64,000 nt of DNA from Mantis religiosa (GCA_030765055.1 CM060957.1:196041835-196105834), one strand, 5' to 3'. Positions 1 through 10,249 are shown, counted from the stretch's first letter. Program-made: numbers and translations. Notes: a model not told the origin generated them from the letters alone.

Positions 1-440
1 TTCGCTCAAGACGACCCTGGAAATTCTAAGGCGCTCTTCTGTTTGACGGAGTATAACCTCTTCTCCATTGAGCCTCAGGACCTTCCTGCCGACGTCAACC
101 GTCGCCTCGTGGCTCCTGAGGGCATCCAGTCCCAGAATCACCTCCTCAGCTACCTTCGCGTCGAACACCCACAGACGCACGGCACTCCGTCCCGAGTTCA
201 GCTCCAGCAGGGCCTCCTTCTCCACAGGCATGGTGTCGCCCGATGCCGCCACAAGCTGGTATGGTCGGCTCGGTTTCCTCGTCGGCAAACCCTTCCCCAC
301 GTCAGGTCTGATGACGGTCACGGCTGCCCCAGTGTCCACCAGCACGCGGCACGGCTTTGCTCTTACCCAGCCGTCCGCGATGAGGTTGTCATCCATCCAC
401 CGGATGACGGCGCGGATTGTCACTCAAGGGGATGGTGGTA
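1..440 (-). pseudogene. Gypsy aspartic protease region
   Basis: The minus-strand translation carries the retropepsin active site LVDTGAAVTV (codons for DTG at 328-336), then the segments VEKEALLELN and VILGLDA, which align with the protease in the 5400-8179 copy. In a working element this protease would cleave the Gag-Pol precursor. The frame runs off the window edge and follows a broken gag. Confidence 0.85.
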
Positions 441-473
441 ATGGCGCCGACGTGCCCCTCTCCACGACGGCCC

Positions 474-1670
474 TTACTCGTTTTCCGGCTGCTCTTCCTG
501 GTGTGGGCAGTCTCTCCGCAGGTGTCCGGGCTGTCCACACCCCCAACACAGGCCACTAGATGTTCGCTGGCGTCCCACAGCTGGTCTTCTGTCTCCGGCG
601 TAGCGGACATTCCTCGTTCTCGACGTCGGGATAGATGCTACCTTGGCCGCCTCCATCCTTAATGCCGCTGTCAGCGCCTCGTGGATGGTTTTATAATCGC
701 CGAGCATTAGGCGCTGACGAATCTCCGTGTCCCGTACCCCGTCGACAAAATTGTAGGCGGTTACCCGGATACGAACTCCAGTGGCAGGTCAACCAGGGCC
801 TTGCTAGCCAGCTGCTCGATCGCTATGGCGAACTCCTGCAGCGTCTCCCCCGGCTGCTGCGACCTTGCCTTTAGCTGGCTGCGGTATGCTGCGGCTAAGC
901 GGTGGTTCCCGAAACGATTCTCCAGGACCTCCCAGATGTCTTTGGGCGCCGCCGTCGCCTGCACCGCGTTTAGGATTTCCGCGTCCCGTCCCTGGAGGCT
1001 GGCTATTAACTGTGTGGCCTCCTCCTCCGATGACCATCTGTTGTTCCTGGAGACTGTGTCGAACTGGCGGCGGAAGACTTCAAACGATGACGCGGCGTCA
1101 TACTTGGGAGGTTTGACGCGCGCAGATGTTTATCGCGTCCCGGCGCGTCAGCCTTCAAGTCCTTCAGCTTCCTGCCGACGACGTCCTCCACCATGGTGTT
1201 CAGGGACTTGACGCTGCTGTCGGCCTTTCCCTCCAGGTTGTTTACGCGGTTCGCGAGGTCTTCGACGTCTTGAACCATGGCGTTCAAGGACTTGGCGCTA
1301 TTGTCGGCCTTTTCCTCTAGATCATTGAAGCGGTTCGCCAGGTCCTCGACGCGCTCGTCCACTTGGCCCATCCGCTTGCCCAGCTCCGTCACGTCATCCC
1401 TCACGCCGGCCAACTGTTCCTCAAATTTGGCGGCGAGGACCTCGTTCGCCTCCTTCATTTCCGTGGCCAGACTGTCGTGCGCTGCCTTCATTTCTGTGGT
1501 CATTTTGGTCTTTATGTCTTTCAACTCTGCGGCCAGGTTGTTATTTGCCGCTTTTTTGTTGTGGTTAACTCGTTCATCTTCGTGGCCAAGTTGTTATTTG
1601 CCGCTTCCGACTTCGCGGTTAATTCGTTCATCTTCTGCAAAAGCATTTCCAATGCCGATTCCATATCCAT
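474..1670 (-). pseudogene. Gypsy gag pseudogene (coiled-coil gag with zinc knuckle)
   Basis: On the minus strand the frame starts near 1670 with MDMESALEMLLQKMNELT. Coiled-coil repeats of the AANNNLA and MNELT type follow, then the gag core (QFDTV..., GRAAEILNA-like), then a CCHC knuckle CWGCGQPGHLRRDC near 490-560. Unlike the 5400-8179 copy, the knuckle is intact here. The frame breaks near 1520, 1000 and 760, so no full-length gag can be made. Gag would form the retrotransposon particle and bind the RNA. Long ORFs on the plus strand here (such as 1277-1672) are antisense shadows. Confidence 0.85.
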
Positions 1671-1687
1671 AATCTTCGGTGATGTTG

Positions 1688-1705
1688 TCCCTCTTCCTGA
1701 CACCA
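1688..1705 (-). other. Primer-binding site of the minus-strand Gypsy element
   Basis: Two bases inside the LTR the minus strand reads TGGTGTCAGGAAG. TGG complements the CCA end of a tRNA, and TGGTGTCAG fits a tRNA-Leu-like 3' end. The same site occurs in the copies at 5614 and about 48108. The tRNA identity is inference. Confidence 0.6.
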
Positions 1706-1707
1706 GT

Positions 1708-1942
1708 TGTGACTTTGTGGGTTCGTGAAATGATAAAACGAGGTTACGAAACACAAAAACTATACTTTATTCTCCTAGCAAATACATTCGTCAGATCACA
1801 GTTTGCTAGCAAACCTAAAACTGTTTATTTTCTCTCTAACTACATTCAACTGTCTGTCGCTACCGGTAACGATTGGTTCCGAAGTTTTCCGAATCTCCAT
1901 CGGCTTCGACTTCGGCTTCGCGAGTCTACCGCCAGGGCGACA
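1708..1942 (-). repeat. 5' LTR of the minus-strand Gypsy element
   Basis: On the minus strand the LTR starts TGTCGCCCTGG and ends GTCACA, the TG...CA form, about 235 bp. Its inner end matches the LTR of the 5400-8179 element, including the stretch GAACCCACAAAGTCACA. Its outer half differs and is longer, so the two copies belong to diverged subfamilies. Confidence 0.82.
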
Positions 1943-2539
1943 CTATGATCAAATGACTCTTTAACACTTACTGCTATCCAAACACATCACTCTTCACTAC
2001 CTGGCTTACTGATCAGTGCCTCAGTCATGTTTACTTTCTGGCCAGCACAAATCACCTGACCTAAGCTTTATGGCTGGCCAACGTTCATCTCCTTGAATCT
2101 GCAGCTACTATAGCAACACTTATACACAGGAAAACTCTACAGTGAAGGCTTTTTGATGGATAGTGACAAAAAGACAGAGGACAAAGACCCAACTCTACTC
2201 CCTCAGTGTGGTTGGCATTAATCCCTAAGTTCATATTCTCTCCAATTAGGGAGGAAGAATGCACTGTTCCAGTATTTGGCAGCCAGTACTCACTTGTTCT
2301 GAAGATGTCCAAAAGACATAAGGGCATTAATCACTAACTAATCACTTAAATCAAGGAATACAGACCCAAAATCTAGATTGTTTGATTACATCATTAGCAT
2401 TTACGTCAAATGTGAAATGACTAAGCCATACAGTACCTATTAGACGTTATAGAATTAAATGTCATATTTAAATAACTAAACAGCTGAAAATTATAGAGCT
2501 GAATATCACAAAGTATAACAAGCTAATGTCATAATCATA
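1943..2539. other. No gene recognised
   Basis: AT-rich sequence between the Gypsy LTR and a SINE fragment. I see no coding similarity and no repeat shared with the rest of the window. Confidence 0.5.
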
Positions 2540-2645
2540 TCCAGCCATGGCACTGAATTATTTATGTTGACTCTATCTATCAAAGATCTTAGCCTATATA
2601 CGGCTAGTGTTAAGAAATGATTAATTTCCATCAATTAACTAAACT
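2540..2645 (+). repeat. SINE family A, 3' part
   Basis: Starts at GCCATGGCACTGAAT, just after the box B position of the full copy at 39385-39618. It continues through GTTGACTCTATC, the segment CCTATATACGGCTAGTG and the tail GATTAATTTCCATCAATTAA. The tRNA-like head is missing. Confidence 0.8.
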
Positions 2646-2649
2646 TATT

Positions 2650-4020
2650 GCATTCGTCTGTTTTGAAAAGAGGTTTAATAATTGTGTATTTCATTGTCAG
2701 GGAAAATTCTAGCTTTTAGAGACTCATTGCATAATAGATTCATATACTATTTTGTGAGGAGAAACATTTTAAGTTGTTTGTAGCTATTTCATCAAAACCA
2801 GAAGAATTCTTCACTTGTAAAGAGTCAATCATTTTATTTATTTCGGAATTTGTAGTTAAACACTTTAAATGTAGGCACAAAGTCTGTGAAGCTTTATCTC
2901 AGAAATTCTAGTGCTGCTTCTTTGCTTCCATAATTAATATTTAATTTTTTTTGTTATATCCAAAAAGAATTTATTAAGCAATTCTGCAAATTCAAGAGGT
3001 TTGGTAATTTCATGACTGTCAACACTAAGTTTTATTGGGCAATTTTCTGATGAGTGTTTACGTGTCACATTTTTTATTATATTCCAAATGGTTTTTATTT
3101 TGTTTGTCTGAGTTCTGAATTAGTTTATTATAATGCAATACTCTAGCTGCTATTATTACTTTCTTTACAATTTTACAATATATTTATAGTAGTTTTTTAA
3201 AGGCAAATATTTACTGATTCTAACTTGCTGATATAGTTCTCTTTTAGGTCTGCATGAAGTTCTAATTTCAAAAGTGATCCAGGAATTGCCTTTTCTGAAG
3301 TTAAATATGTTTTTTTATACTTAGATGGAAAGCAAAATTCAAAGTGAGTTTTAGAGCATTGAAGAAAGCTATTATATTTATTGTTGGTTCCATTAATCTC
3401 ATAAGTTTGTTTCCAATATTCAAGTTTAACGTTTTTACTAAATTGGTTCAGAGTATTTTCATCTATTTTCCTATATTTCATATAAGTGTATTTAGGATTC
3501 AGTTTTAAATTTATCTGATCAATCCTTAGAATTTGTGCATCATGATCTGATAGTCCATTAGTTTTTGATGAGACAGAGCAAAATTTAGTTATATCTGAAA
3601 TTACAAATTTAATTTCAATAGCTGGGGTTGAATTATTTTGGATTCTTGTTAGAAAGTTAACTGTATATGTCATGTGGTAAATAAAAAACTAAGCTGTTCC
3701 CTTTGAAGACTCGATTTTAGATAACCCATATTTATGTCATCACAAGTGATTATTTCTCTTTTTGTTTTAAATAGAAAGTTCAGAGCATATTCTAATTGCT
3801 TTTTAAAAATTTGAAAATTTCCTAAGGGAGACCGATAAATGGCTGCTATGACTAAGTTCAAATGACTTCCAGTTAACTAGACTGCACAGAGTTCGAGATC
3901 TTTCACATAACAAAATCTGGATAAATCTAACGCTTTAAGGATCAGATCATTTCTAACATATATACAAATTCCACCTTTATATAAATTTTTTCTACTATAT
4001 TCTGCTCCTAAAGAGTATGC
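2650..4020 (-). pseudogene. LINE ORF2 fragment: endonuclease and start of reverse transcriptase
   Basis: On the minus strand, 3861-3670 reads IAAIYRSPLGNF...FLFKTKREIITCDDIN, the core of an apurinic-type endonuclease, with the expected GD of GDxN changed to DD. 3673-3197 continues with GLSDHDAQIL, the conserved SDH of that fold, then the linker to RT. Near 2700-2900 a worn RT segment (KNSSGFDEI, then TIIKPLFK) can be followed. Stops and frameshifts are frequent. It resembles the LINE at 4530-10062 in type but is a separate, older fragment, because it repeats the endonuclease region. Confidence 0.75.
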
Positions 4021-4370
4021 CCGCAATGAAATTGGTGTAAGTGATTAGTTTCCTAACAATGTGCAACACTTACATAACATTACAAATTGTAATAAGTGCC
4101 ATTTACTCGGTTTAGTTAGCATTCAGGAAAACAAGGTTACTATCTTTCGGCTGAATAAACAGGCATGAGAGAAAACCTTCTTACACTTTATAAAGAAATA
4201 CAAAACTAATTGGAAAAATCTTTGTAGTTGGTTTATTGACATTTTTCATGTCCTTTTTTATATTATCGGGCGACTAGTTTTAGAATCTACTGCCTTCATT
4301 TTGAACCTCTCTCCAACTAGTATCTGTTGTCTGGTCTTCTCTCTATGGCGTGGAGCGATACAAAGACAAA

Positions 4371-4443
4371 AGAATTTAAATTAAATTTAAAGGGAGTCCA
4401 TTAATGAAACTAAACAACACTTACTTATAAATTCTTCCGGAAA
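4371..4443 (-). repeat. Penelope-like element 3'-terminal tail, solo
   Basis: Minus-strand copy of the terminal segment shared with 15160-15255, 27497-27563 and 34759-34870. The shared core reads TAAATTTAAAGGGAGTC...ATTAATG...CTAAACAACACTTA in plus orientation. No coding sequence is attached, so this is a heavily 5'-truncated insertion. Confidence 0.7.
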
Positions 4444-4748
4444 CTATTTGTTACAGTTAGTGAAAAATACAGCTGTAAACACTAATCCTGTTATATTTAA
4501 CAAACTGTCTTACTAAACTAGGCACAATAGATAGATAGATAATTTATTCATCTTGTAAATCATACATTGTACATGAGCACTATGATATCAGACACGTCAA
4601 ATTGTGAATTTACAGTGCAATTAACCATACTTGTAAATTAACAAGTCACATCCAATAAGGACAAGTCAGTGTTTGTACAAAATAATGTTTTATAAAGATA
4701 TCTCAAGAATTTTATAATATACACAATTAATTCAGAAATGTAACAATA

Positions 4749-5399
4749 TTATAAACTTTCTACAAATTCACTAACAGAATAAAAACAGTAGTCTAGCAAG
4801 TATGCCAAAACTGACCTTTTAAATGCTGAAAAATTGCAAGTGGTTTTATTGGCTATAGGCCGTTTATTAAACACAGTGATTCCTAGGTTTATTACACTGT
4901 TTTGATGAGCTCTTGTGTTACTTCTATTCAGATGAATGTCCATTCTCTGTCTAGTATTATGAATATGAACTGTCATTAAAGGTAGAGTGGCCACTTCCTT
5001 TCATTAAATTTGTCTTTGTAAATTTTAAAATTTCAAAAATAAAAATACATGGGAGAGGTAAGATTTTAAATTTTTTAAATAGTGGTCTGCACGTGGATGT
5101 TGAGTTAACTCCTCCAAGTATTCTTAGAATCCGTTTTTGCATTATGGATAATGATTTACAATATGGTGAGTTACCCCATAATGTTATGCATATTTTAAAA
5201 TGGAGTGAGCACACGCCAAATACATGCTTCTGAGAGTTTTTATGTTAACTATGTGTACCAGTTGTCTGAAATTATAACAAATTGTACTCAGTTTTTTAAT
5301 TAGATGATCAACATCTGTCTCCCACTTTAGGTTACTCTGTATCCAAAGACCAAGAAATCTAGTTGTATTCACATACTTAATTACTTGATAATTACATAT
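4749..5399 (-). pseudogene. LINE ORF2: C-terminal part beyond the Gypsy insertion
   Basis: Minus-strand frames read YVNTTRFLGLWIQSNLKW, the conserved segment after the RT catalytic core, then ISLWGNSPY-like and LQKRILRIL-like segments (MQKRILRILGG), then HIHNTRQRMDIHL and a FYSVSEF-type end near 4749. These are the usual C-terminal landmarks of CR1/Jockey ORF2 proteins. Two frame changes separate the pieces. This is the direct continuation of 8180-10062. Confidence 0.82.
5396..5399. repeat. Target-site duplication ATAT, left copy
   Basis: ATAT directly before the 5' LTR; the second copy is at 8180-8183 directly after the 3' LTR. Four bases is the usual size for Ty3/Gypsy integrases. Confidence 0.88.
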
Positions 5400-5611
5400 T
5401 GTCACCCTGGTGGTGGGCTCGCAAAGCCGATGAAAAATGATGGCCGATCATTACCGGAAGAAAGAGACAGTTGAATGTACAGTTAGGAAAAATAAACAGT
5501 TTGAGGTTCTGGCAATTTTGTAATGTTGAACAGTGTATTTCGAGGAGAATAAAGTTTAGTTTTTGTGATTTGTAACCTCGTTTTATCATTTCACGAACCC
5601 ACAAAGTCACA
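5400..5611 (+). repeat. 5' LTR
   Basis: 212 bp, TGTCACCCTGG...AAAGTCACA, TG...CA ends. It contains the polyadenylation-type signal AATAAA near 5548 in GAGGAGAATAAAG. Very short for a Gypsy LTR. Confidence 0.92.
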
Positions 5612-5613
5612 AC

Positions 5614-5630
5614 TGGTGTCAGGAATCGGG
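5614..5630 (+). other. Primer-binding site
   Basis: TGGTGTCAGGAATCGGG, two bases after the 5' LTR. It begins with TGG, as a site that pairs with a tRNA CCA end does. The sequence suggests tRNA-Leu, not proven. Confidence 0.65.
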
Positions 5631-5651
5631 ATAACAACATCACGGAAAATT

Positions 5652-6845
5652 ATGGCCATGGAATCGGCATTGGAAATTCTTTTGCAGAAGATGAACGAAT
5701 TAACAGCGAAGTCGGAAGCGGCAAATAACAACTTGGCCGCGAAGATGAACGAGTTAACAACAAAAACAGAAGCGGCAAATAACAACCTGGCCGCAGAGTT
5801 GAAAGAAATAAAGACCGAATTCACCACAGAAATGAAGGCAGCGAACGACAGTCTGGCCACGGAAATGAAGGAGGCGAACGAGATTCTCGCCGCCAAATTT
5901 GAGGAACAGTTGGCCGACGTGAGGGATGACGTGACGGACCTGGGCAAGCGGATGGGCCAAGTGGACGAGCGCGTCGAGGACCTGGCGAACCGCTTCAATG
6001 ACCTAGAGGAAAAGGCCGAAAATAACGCCAAGTCCCTGAACGCCATGGTTCAAGACGTCGAAGACCTCGCGAACCGCGCAAACAACCTGGAGGGAAAGGC
6101 CGACAGCAGCGTCAAGTCCCTGAACGCCATGGTGGAGGACGTCGTCGGCAGCAGACTGAAGGACTTGAAGGCTGACGCACCGGGACGCGACACAACATCG
6201 GCGCGCGTCAAACCTCCGAAATATGACGGCGCGTCAACATTCGAGGTCTTCCGCCGCCAGTTCGACACAGTGGCCAAGCACAACAGATGGTCACCGGAGG
6301 AGGAGGCCACACAGTTAATAGCCAGCCTCCAGGGACGGGCCGCGGAAATCCTAAACGCGTTGCAGACGACGGCGGCGCCCAAGGACATCTGGGAGGCATT
6401 GGAGAATCGTTTCGGGAACCACCGCTTAACCACAGCGTACCGCAGCCAACTAAAGGCAAGGTCACAGCAGCCGGGGGAGACGCTGCAGGAGTTAGCCATA
6501 GCGATTGAGCAGCTAGCTAGCAAGGCCTTGGTTGACCTGCCACTGGAGTTCGTATCCCGGGAAGCCGCCTACAACTTTGTCGACGGGGTACGGGACACGG
6601 AGATTCGTCAGCGCCTAATGCTCGGCGATTATAAAACCATCCACGAGGCGCTGACAGCGGCATTAAGGATGGAGGCGGCCAAGGTAGCATCTATCCCGAC
6701 GTCGAGAACGAGGAGTGTCCGCTACGCCGGAGACAGAAGACCAGCTGAGGGATGCCGGCGAACACCTAGTGGCCTGTGTTGGGGTGTGGACAGCCCTGAC
6801 ACTTGCGGAAGAGCACACCAGGAAGAGCAGCCGGAAAACGAGTAA
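5652..6845 (+). CDS. Gypsy gag protein (397 aa), zinc knuckle lost by frameshift
   Basis: The first ATG after the primer-binding site gives MAMESALEILLQKMNELT; an earlier in-frame start would lie inside the LTR. Residues ~5-165 are a long coiled coil built from recurring blocks (AANNNLA, MNELT, RVEDLANRFNDLEEK). Residues ~185-350 are the gag core, with FEVFRRQFDTV at ~196 and GRAAEILNAL. Near residue 375 the expected CCHC knuckle (intact in the copies at 490-560 and 13020) reads CWGVDSPDTC, because one G of a G-run is missing. The protein then ends after ENE. It could still form a particle-like coiled-coil protein but probably not bind RNA normally. The frame is otherwise open for almost 1.2 kb. 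Confidence 0.85.
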   Translation: MAMESALEILLQKMNELTAKSEAANNNLAAKMNELTTKTEAANNNLAAELKEIKTEFTTEMKAANDSLATEMKEANEILAAKFEEQLADVRDDVTDLGKRMGQVDERVEDLANRFNDLEEKAENNAKSLNAMVQDVEDLANRANNLEGKADSSVKSLNAMVEDVVGSRLKDLKADAPGRDTTSARVKPPKYDGASTFEVFRRQFDTVAKHNRWSPEEEATQLIASLQGRAAEILNALQTTAAPKDIWEALENRFGNHRLTTAYRSQLKARSQQPGETLQELAIAIEQLASKALVDLPLEFVSREAAYNFVDGVRDTEIRQRLMLGDYKTIHEALTAALRMEAAKVASIPTSRTRSVRYAGDRRPAEGCRRTPSGLCWGVDSPDTCGRAHQEEQPENE

Positions 6846-7957
6846 GGGCCGTCGTGGAGAGGGGCACGTCGGCGCCATTACCACCATCCCCTCGAGTGAC
6901 ACTGCGCGTCGTCAGCCGGCGGATGGATGACAACCTCATCGCGGACGTCTGGGTAAGAGGAAAGCCGTGCCGCGTGCTGGTGGACACTGGGGCAGCCGTG
7001 ACCGTCAGCAGACCTGACGTGGCGAAGGGTTTGCCGACGAGGAAACCGAGCCGACCATACCAGCTTGTGGCGGCATCGGGCGACACCATGCCTGTGGAGA
7101 AGGAGGCCCTACTGGAGCTAAACTTGGGACGGAGTGCCGTGCGTCTGTGGGTGTTCGTCGCGAAGGTGGCTGAGGTGATTCTGGGACTGGATGCCCCCAG
7201 GAGCCACGAGGCGACGGTTGACGTCGGCAGGAAGGTCCTGAGGCTCAACGGAGAAGAGGTTATACTCCGTCAACCAGAAGAGCGCCTTGGAATTGGCAGG
7301 GTCGTCTTGAGCGAAGACGTGGTTGTCCCCGCGAGGAGCGAAGTGATAGTGACGGCGCGACCGGAAGGCCAGACAGCAGGTGGGGTCCAGAGGCAGCAGG
7401 AGTACGATTTCACCTCGGAACATCGCAGAGGGAAGAGTCACGGTAACACGGACACTATGTCCCGAAGACCCTGTCCAGAAGAGTGCAGCCAATGCGCAAG
7501 AGTGGAGGAGAAGGAGCGTGCCGCAGCAGTTCGAGTAGTCACGGCAGTGCCTGCGGATGGCTGGGAGAGCACAGGCCTGAGGAGGGAGCAGCTGGCGGAC
7601 GCAGACTTGGGGCCACTCTTGAGGGATGTGGGGAACCTAATGGACCACCTCCACGGCATGCACGAGATGGCTCGCCAGAACATCCAGAAGGCGAGCGACC
7701 GCATGAAAACCCGATACGACAGGCAAGCCAACAGCCAAGGATTCCAGCAAGGTGACCTGGTCTGGTTGTACCGCCCGACCCGGACCAAGGGACGCTGCCC
7801 GAAGCTTCAGCAGTCATGGCAAGGACAGTACCGTGTGGTGAGGAGGATTAACGACGTGGTCTACCGCATCCAGAAGGTGCCCCATGGAAAGATGTTGGTG
7901 GTACACCTGGATCGCCTGGCCCGCTACGAAGGCGCTGTTCGGGACGACCAGCCTTGA
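6803..7957 (+). CDS. Truncated Gypsy pol: protease joined to RNase H and integrase ends
   Basis: One open frame of up to 384 codons, overlapping gag in another frame. The start is uncertain; this part would normally be made by frameshifting. Residue ~61 begins DTGAAVTVS, the retropepsin site, followed by VILGLDA. After ~190 residues the protein jumps to the end of the RNase H domain (QEYDFTSEHRRGKSH, then MSRRPC), so all of RT is gone. It jumps again near 7635 to the integrase C-terminus (HEMARQNIQKASDRMKTRYD, GDLVWLYRP, NDVVYRIQK). The integrase zinc finger and catalytic DDE core are absent. Two internal deletions left the frame open. Polyprotein cleavage might still occur; reverse transcription and integration could not. 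Confidence 0.82.
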   Translation: MRKSTPGRAAGKRVRAVVERGTSAPLPPSPRVTLRVVSRRMDDNLIADVWVRGKPCRVLVDTGAAVTVSRPDVAKGLPTRKPSRPYQLVAASGDTMPVEKEALLELNLGRSAVRLWVFVAKVAEVILGLDAPRSHEATVDVGRKVLRLNGEEVILRQPEERLGIGRVVLSEDVVVPARSEVIVTARPEGQTAGGVQRQQEYDFTSEHRRGKSHGNTDTMSRRPCPEECSQCARVEEKERAAAVRVVTAVPADGWESTGLRREQLADADLGPLLRDVGNLMDHLHGMHEMARQNIQKASDRMKTRYDRQANSQGFQQGDLVWLYRPTRTKGRCPKLQQSWQGQYRVVRRINDVVYRIQKVPHGKMLVVHLDRLARYEGAVRDDQP

Positions 7958-7968
7958 GGAGGGAGCAG
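7956..7968 (+). other. Polypurine tract
   Basis: GAGGAGGGAGCAG directly before the 3' LTR, the position of the plus-strand primer in LTR retrotransposons. Confidence 0.75.
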
Positions 7969-8179
7969 TGTCACCTGGTGGTGGGCTCGCGAAGCCGATG
8001 AAAAATGATGGCCGATCGTTACCGGAAGAGAGAGACAGTTGAATGTCGAGTTAGGAGAAGTAAACAGTTTGAGGTTCTGGCAATTTTATGATGTTGAATA
8101 GTGTATTTCGAGGAGAATAAAGTGTAGTTTTTGGGTTTTGTAACCTCGTTTTATCATTTCACGAACCCACAAAGTCACA
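7969..8179 (+). repeat. 3' LTR
   Basis: 211 bp, TGTCACCTGG...AAAGTCACA, paired with the LTR at 5400-5611. The right ATAT duplication follows at 8180-8183. Confidence 0.92.
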
Positions 8180-10062
8180 ATATTAATTGTGATTGTACAG
8201 GAGAGTTATTCTGAGAAAACTGAAAATGAATTAATTGTGTCTTATCCAAGTTTACAATTAAATTATTATTGCTGAACCATTTAGAAATATTATTGAACAT
8301 TCTGCTTCATAAGATTTGTAGCTCTTCAAGTGCATTGCTTTCAATTAATATATTTGTGTCATCCGCATATTGAACTATTGTTTTAGCTGTAACATTTGAC
8401 TGTAAATCATGTACAAACAATAAGAAAAGAATAGGTCCCAAAATAGAACCTTGTGGTACACCAAACTTAATGTATTTTGTGTCTGATCGGTATTCTTTAA
8501 TGCAATCTTTTTCTGTATGTGAAATTTATACTATTTGCTTCATGTCCTTTAGATATGATTTGATCCATTCCAATGCATACCCTCTAATACCCATACGCTC
8601 TAATTTTTGGAGTAGTAAATTTTGGTTTAGTATATCGAATGCTTTAGTTAGGTCGAAAAATGCACCTAGTATTTTGTCTTTGTTATCTGAAATATTTATT
8701 ACACTGTTTACAAAATCAAAAAGTGCAGTTTTTGTTGACTTTTGCTTAGAAAACCATGCTGAGTTTTAGATATTAAATCATTCATCTCTATAAATGCTAT
8801 AAGTCTTTTATAGAATATCTTTTCCAGTACCTTAGAGAAACTGGATAAGAGTGAAATTGGCCTGTAATTTAGTAAATCGGTTTTATCTCCTTTTTTGTAT
8901 AGTGGCTTTACTTTAGCAGTTTTTAAAGCATCTGGAAACACTGCATGTTCAAGTGAGCTATTACATACGTCTGCTAACGGCTGTGCAATAAGGATAGAAC
9001 ATTTCTTTAGCAAAAAATCAGGAATGTTATCAATACCTGAAGAGTACTTGGATTTAAATTTGGATATTACTGAAACGATTTCCTTGAAATCAGTAGGGCA
9101 CAAGAACATTGTTGTTTCACATATGCTTACTCTGTTTTAACTGAAGTACCCATTGTGGAGTTCTTTTGTGAAACAATATTTTCAGCAAGATTTATGCAGT
9201 GATCATTAAAAGTCTCTGCTATTAACTTTGGGTTTGTTATTAATTTTGAGTGCTTCTGCAGTACTAAATTATCTACATTCTTATTGGGCTTTATTTCATT
9301 GTGTATTACTTTCCACGAGGCTTTAATTTTGTTCTCGGTACTTTTGATGAAGTTATCGTTTGCCATCTCTTTTGCTTGTTTTATACCTTTAATCAATGTG
9401 GCTTTATATTTTTTAACATAGTCACTGAATTGTGGAGTGACAGTCACTGTTTGCAGAATTTCATGTAATTTTCGTTTGTGCACGCAAGATGTTATAATTC
9501 CTTTAGTAATTCACAAATTTGATTTTCCTGAGAATGATTCTTTTATTTGTACAAGTGGGAAAGCTATATCAAAATAATGCTTAAGTATCTTTTGAAAAGT
9601 TTCAAATTTTTCATAAGTATCAGATGTATCATGCACTTCATGCCACATTTCGCTTTTTAATATATGCAAGAAATGGTCTACATTTGAAGCATTGAATTGT
9701 CCGGTAAATTTTGTTTTTCTAAGGTTTGGATTTATACTGTTTTCTAAATCTATTGATATTAACTGAGCATTATAATCACTGTAACCCATATTCAGAAGTG
9801 ACTTTTGTACAACTGACTAGCATTAGTAAAAATTTGGTCAACTGTGGTTGCACAGAGTTTTGTATTTCTGGTTGGGAAATTAACTAAAGGTTTTAAGTTA
9901 AACATAGCCACCAAATCAATAAAGTCATTCCTTTGTTTTGAGATTTTAGCAAAATCAATATTGAAGTCTCCACAGACAATGAGTGTTTTGCTTAAATATT
10001 CAAATTTGTTCATTTTATTATTAAGAATATTGTTCAGAACACAGAATCTGGTTCTGAGTTAA
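8180..10062 (-). pseudogene. LINE ORF2: endonuclease and reverse transcriptase part
   Basis: Minus strand, in order: endonuclease at 10013-9792 (VCGDFNIDFAK, then FPTRN...TVDQIFTN) and 9789-9511 (GYSDYNAQLI, the SDH position reading SDY); linker 9483-9127; RT at 9109-8710 (KVKPLYKKGDKTD..., NYRPISLLSSFSKVLEK, then QHGFL). Near 8190-8470 the RT core reads VPQGSILGPILFLLF, then the catalytic box QYADDTNIL, with both aspartates intact. The reading frame is broken by several shifts and stops. The sequence resumes at 5399 after the inserted Gypsy element. Confidence 0.85.
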
Positions 10063-10249
10063 ACTGCCCACCAGGATATGGGTTTAAACATTTATGTCTG
10101 GGTCGACTGTTGTCTTTGAATTACTGACTTCAGTTTACTCTTTATTTAAGGACAAAAGATTGTAATATTCTGTAATAGCACAGAATATATTAGCAAGATT
10201 ATGACAAATCATTGCTCAGTCTAACTCAACAGCTTTCTACATAACTTAC

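Larger units (their letters stand above)
1..1942 (-). mobile_element. Ty3/Gypsy LTR retrotransposon, 5' half, cut by window edge
   Basis: Read on the minus strand this is LTR, primer-binding site, gag, then protease, the order of a Ty3/Gypsy element. The rest of pol and the 3' LTR would lie left of position 1. It belongs to the same family as the element at 5400-8179: gag, the protease and the LTR inner end align closely. The gag frame is broken several times, so this copy is dead. The four bases outside the LTR are CTAT, but the matching target duplication is outside the window. Confidence 0.9.
5400..8179 (+). mobile_element. Complete but internally deleted Ty3/Gypsy element
   Basis: 2,780 bp bounded by two short LTRs and a perfect 4-bp target duplication ATAT (5396-5399 and 8180-8183). 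Inside are a primer-binding site, gag, protease, a short RNase H end, a short integrase end and a polypurine tract. The RT and the integrase catalytic core are missing, so it could only move with help from a full-length relative. By hand comparison the LTRs differ at about 13 positions plus one indel in 211 bp, roughly 6%, so the insertion is not recent. Confidence 0.93.
4530..10062 (-). mobile_element. CR1/Jockey-type LINE, 5'-truncated, interrupted by Gypsy element
   Basis: Endonuclease, RT and C-terminal segments occur in order on the minus strand at 10062-8180 and 5399-4749. The Gypsy element 5400-8179 lies between them, inside the codons that follow the RT catalytic motif. The 3' end has a (TATC)n tail: AATAGATAGATAGATA at about 4528-4542 in plus orientation. 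The 5' end stops inside the endonuclease, typical of incomplete target-primed reverse transcription. Confidence 0.85.

Noticed and set aside
68..1672. Long plus-strand frames over the first Gypsy element (e.g. 68-559, 801-1211, 1277-1672)
   Set aside because: They are antisense to gag and protease on the minus strand and arise from the GC-rich codons of those genes; the same happens at 5591-6523 and 7118-7788.
1708..1942. The LTRs at 1708, 5400 and 47746 as one pair-able set from a single element
   Set aside because: They differ in length and outer sequence (235, 212 and 360 bp) and lie in different orientations, so they mark separate insertions.
2650..10062. A single LINE covering 2650-10062
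   Set aside because: The endonuclease region occurs twice (3200-3860 and 9510-10060), and a LINE 3' tail with TATC repeats lies between at 4530, so two elements are present.
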